The position numbers and the translations under genes were made by a program. The notes under the pieces are model-generated. The model was not told the DNA's origin. It did no database searches and saw only the letters and a program-made list of their open reading frames with translations. Positions 12,601-13,441 of a stretch of DNA of 13,441 nt are shown here, piece by piece. The stretch's first letter is position 1; each line of letters starts with the position of its first letter. The stretch is from Candidatus Bathyarchaeota archaeon (GTDB lineage Archaea > Thermoproteota > Bathyarchaeia > TCS64), in contig JAFGTA010000133.1 in NCBI GenBank assembly GCA_016934355.1, forward strand, positions 1 to 13,441, given 5' to 3'.

Positions 12601-12828
12601 ATGAAGAACATCAGTCTACGCATGCCTGACAAACTTCTTGAAGAGATAGACAGAATGGTCGAACAAGGGTCCTACGCCAATAGGACCGACGCCTTCAGGG
12701 ACGCCGCGAGGATGCTGGTCAGGTTCCAGACGGGTATACTGCCGGGGAAGCCGGCGCCACTGGACAAGGATGAGGTCTGGGAGGAAACAATACAGGGCCT
12801 CGCTAAACAAGACTCCGAGGGTCAGTGA
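12601..12828 (+). CDS. Ribbon-helix-helix (VapB/CopG-like) antitoxin or repressor
   Basis: 75 residues. KNISLRMPDKLLEEID is the N-terminal beta-strand plus first helix of the ribbon-helix-helix fold, and YANRTDAFRDAARMLV the turn and second helix; the tail is the flexible region that usually grips a toxin. Ribbon-helix-helix proteins bind DNA as dimers through the paired strands and repress their own operon. The strong palindrome and GTAATA half-sites just upstream fit that. The gene has GGGAG as a possible ribosome-binding site. Instead of a co-directional toxin downstream, its 3' end overlaps by 26 bases a truncated PIN-domain frame on the opposite strand. Confidence 0.85.
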   Translation: MKNISLRMPDKLLEEIDRMVEQGSYANRTDAFRDAARMLVRFQTGILPGKPAPLDKDEVWEETIQGLAKQDSEGQ

Positions 12829-13048
12829 CATCGACGCCGGCCATACGAGCTGCATGTCTAAGGTCACGGTCAAACGTGACAAGCAGGCAGTGGTTCATCC
12901 GCGCTAACGCCGCGTGAAGCGCATCCAGCCTGTGAACTCCGTATACTGAAGACAGATGTACCGCCTCGTCGGCCGCGTTACGGTCTACAATAATCTTCTC
13001 CAGCTTACCTGCTTCACGATACAATGTAACTAGGTACAAACCTAGCAT
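12803..13048 (-). pseudogene. 5'-truncated PIN-domain (VapC-like) toxin remnant
   Basis: 81 residues matching only the C-terminal part of a PIN domain: AVHLSSVYGVHRLDALHAALA (about 29-49), then LLVTFDRDLRHAA and GVDVTDP. The conserved aspartates D42 and D60 remain, but the N-terminal strand with the first catalytic Asp and the next acidic residue are missing, along with about 50 residues. An in-frame TAG lies just upstream of the ATG at 13048, and the 23S 3' end begins about 50 bases further, so there is no room for the missing part. VapC toxins are metal-dependent RNases; this copy is probably inactive. It could conceivably be expressed as a short protein. It is convergent with the antitoxin-like gene, not in the usual tandem order. 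Confidence 0.65.
13030..13045. repeat. Short perfect hairpin after the 23S gene
   Basis: CTAGGT, ACAA, ACCTAG. Reading along the minus strand it lies about 55 bases beyond the approximate 23S 3' end, inside the PIN remnant. It may be a pre-rRNA 3' structure or just part of the remnant. Confidence 0.3.
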
Positions 13049-13098
13049 CCGCTAAGCAGAATAATTGTTTAACGCCGTGTACGGCTCCGATTTCTCCT

Positions 13099-13441
13099 GT
13101 GGGATCAAGTTATCAAGCTGGTAAATCTTGGGCAGTTGGTGGCTGCGGGCTGAATACCTCGGCCGAAGCCTTGGCACTTACACCCCAGCTCCATCGAACT
13201 CGTCTTCTACGAGCGCCCTCCAGCCCGAAGGCACGGATGTCTATTTTTGGGATCGGCTTCGAGCTTAGATGCTTTCAGCTCTTATCCGAAGCGGCGTAGC
13301 TGCCCGGCGGTGCCTTATCAGACAACCGGTACACCAGAGGCCACAGCGCGTTGTTCCTCTCGTACTAAACGCCCTTTCCCCTCAGACATCCAACACTCCC
13401 AGTAAATAAAATCCGACCTGTCTCGCGACGGTCTAAACCCA
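13099..13441 (-). rRNA. 23S ribosomal RNA, 3' part (continues past the right edge)
   Basis: Read on the minus strand, the segment contains the universal GTTTAGACCGTCGCGAGACAG block, the sarcin-ricin loop AGTACGAGAGGAAC, and the domain VI helices ending in ACCAGCTTGATAACTTGATCC. These are unmistakable large-subunit rRNA; the last roughly 340 bases are present. The exact 3' end is approximate (near 13099). No 5S or tRNA gene follows it within the window. Confidence 0.95.

Noticed and set aside
13099..13299. 66-codon plus-strand frame at the right edge
   Set aside because: It lies entirely within the antisense of the 23S rRNA gene.

Overview
The window is archaeal. Four things point that way: a partial 23S rRNA gene at the right edge, short AT-rich TATA-type boxes about 25 bases upstream of many starts (several transcripts look leaderless, and some starts are TTG or GTG), a PyrI-type aspartate carbamoyltransferase regulatory domain, and a dolichol-phosphate-mannose-synthase type glycosyltransferase. 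No 5S gene is visible in the roughly 270 bases between the 23S 3' end and the next gene. That would suit a Thermoproteota-like lineage, but the phylum cannot be fixed from this sequence alone.

Positions 1-3110 (all minus strand) form a redox block. A flavoprotein disulfide reductase most like mycothione reductase has its own promoter. Downstream lies a tight three-gene operon: a PrxQ/Bcp-type peroxiredoxin, a nitroreductase-family flavoprotein and a DUF255/YyaL thioredoxin-fold protein that runs off the left edge. Together they suggest thiol and peroxide handling. Positions 3148-4386 encode a fusion of PyrI to orotate phosphoribosyltransferase (PyrE), which joins the regulatory domain of an early pyrimidine step to a late enzyme of the same pathway.

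Positions 4445-9442 look like a cell-surface block. A 950-residue exported, acidic, aromatic-rich protein is a probable S-layer or surface protein. Behind it sit a GT4 glycosyltransferase (minus) and a divergently transcribed polyprenol-phosphate mannose synthase (plus), so surface glycosylation is a reasonable guess. A small protein with a TRAM-like beta-barrel (9462-9812) and a PadR-family regulator (10009-10536) follow as a divergent pair. A 20-bp perfect inverted repeat touches the PadR TATA box.

From about 10540 the sequence becomes more AT-rich and looks accessory. It holds a 517-base non-coding stretch with hairpins, palindromes and T/G-rich repeats, then two membrane-associated genes sharing an almost identical upstream promoter element, two very small ORFs (54 and 31 codons), and a ribbon-helix-helix antitoxin-like gene behind a clear operator palindrome. 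A 5'-truncated PIN-domain (VapC-like) remnant overlaps the antitoxin tail-to-tail and abuts the 23S 3' end. The most notable items are the PyrI-PyrE fusion, the GT4 gene that seems to need an ATT start, the twin promoters at 11.56 and 12.08 kb, and the broken toxin-antitoxin pair beside the rRNA gene. No CRISPR array, insertion sequence or tRNA gene was recognised.
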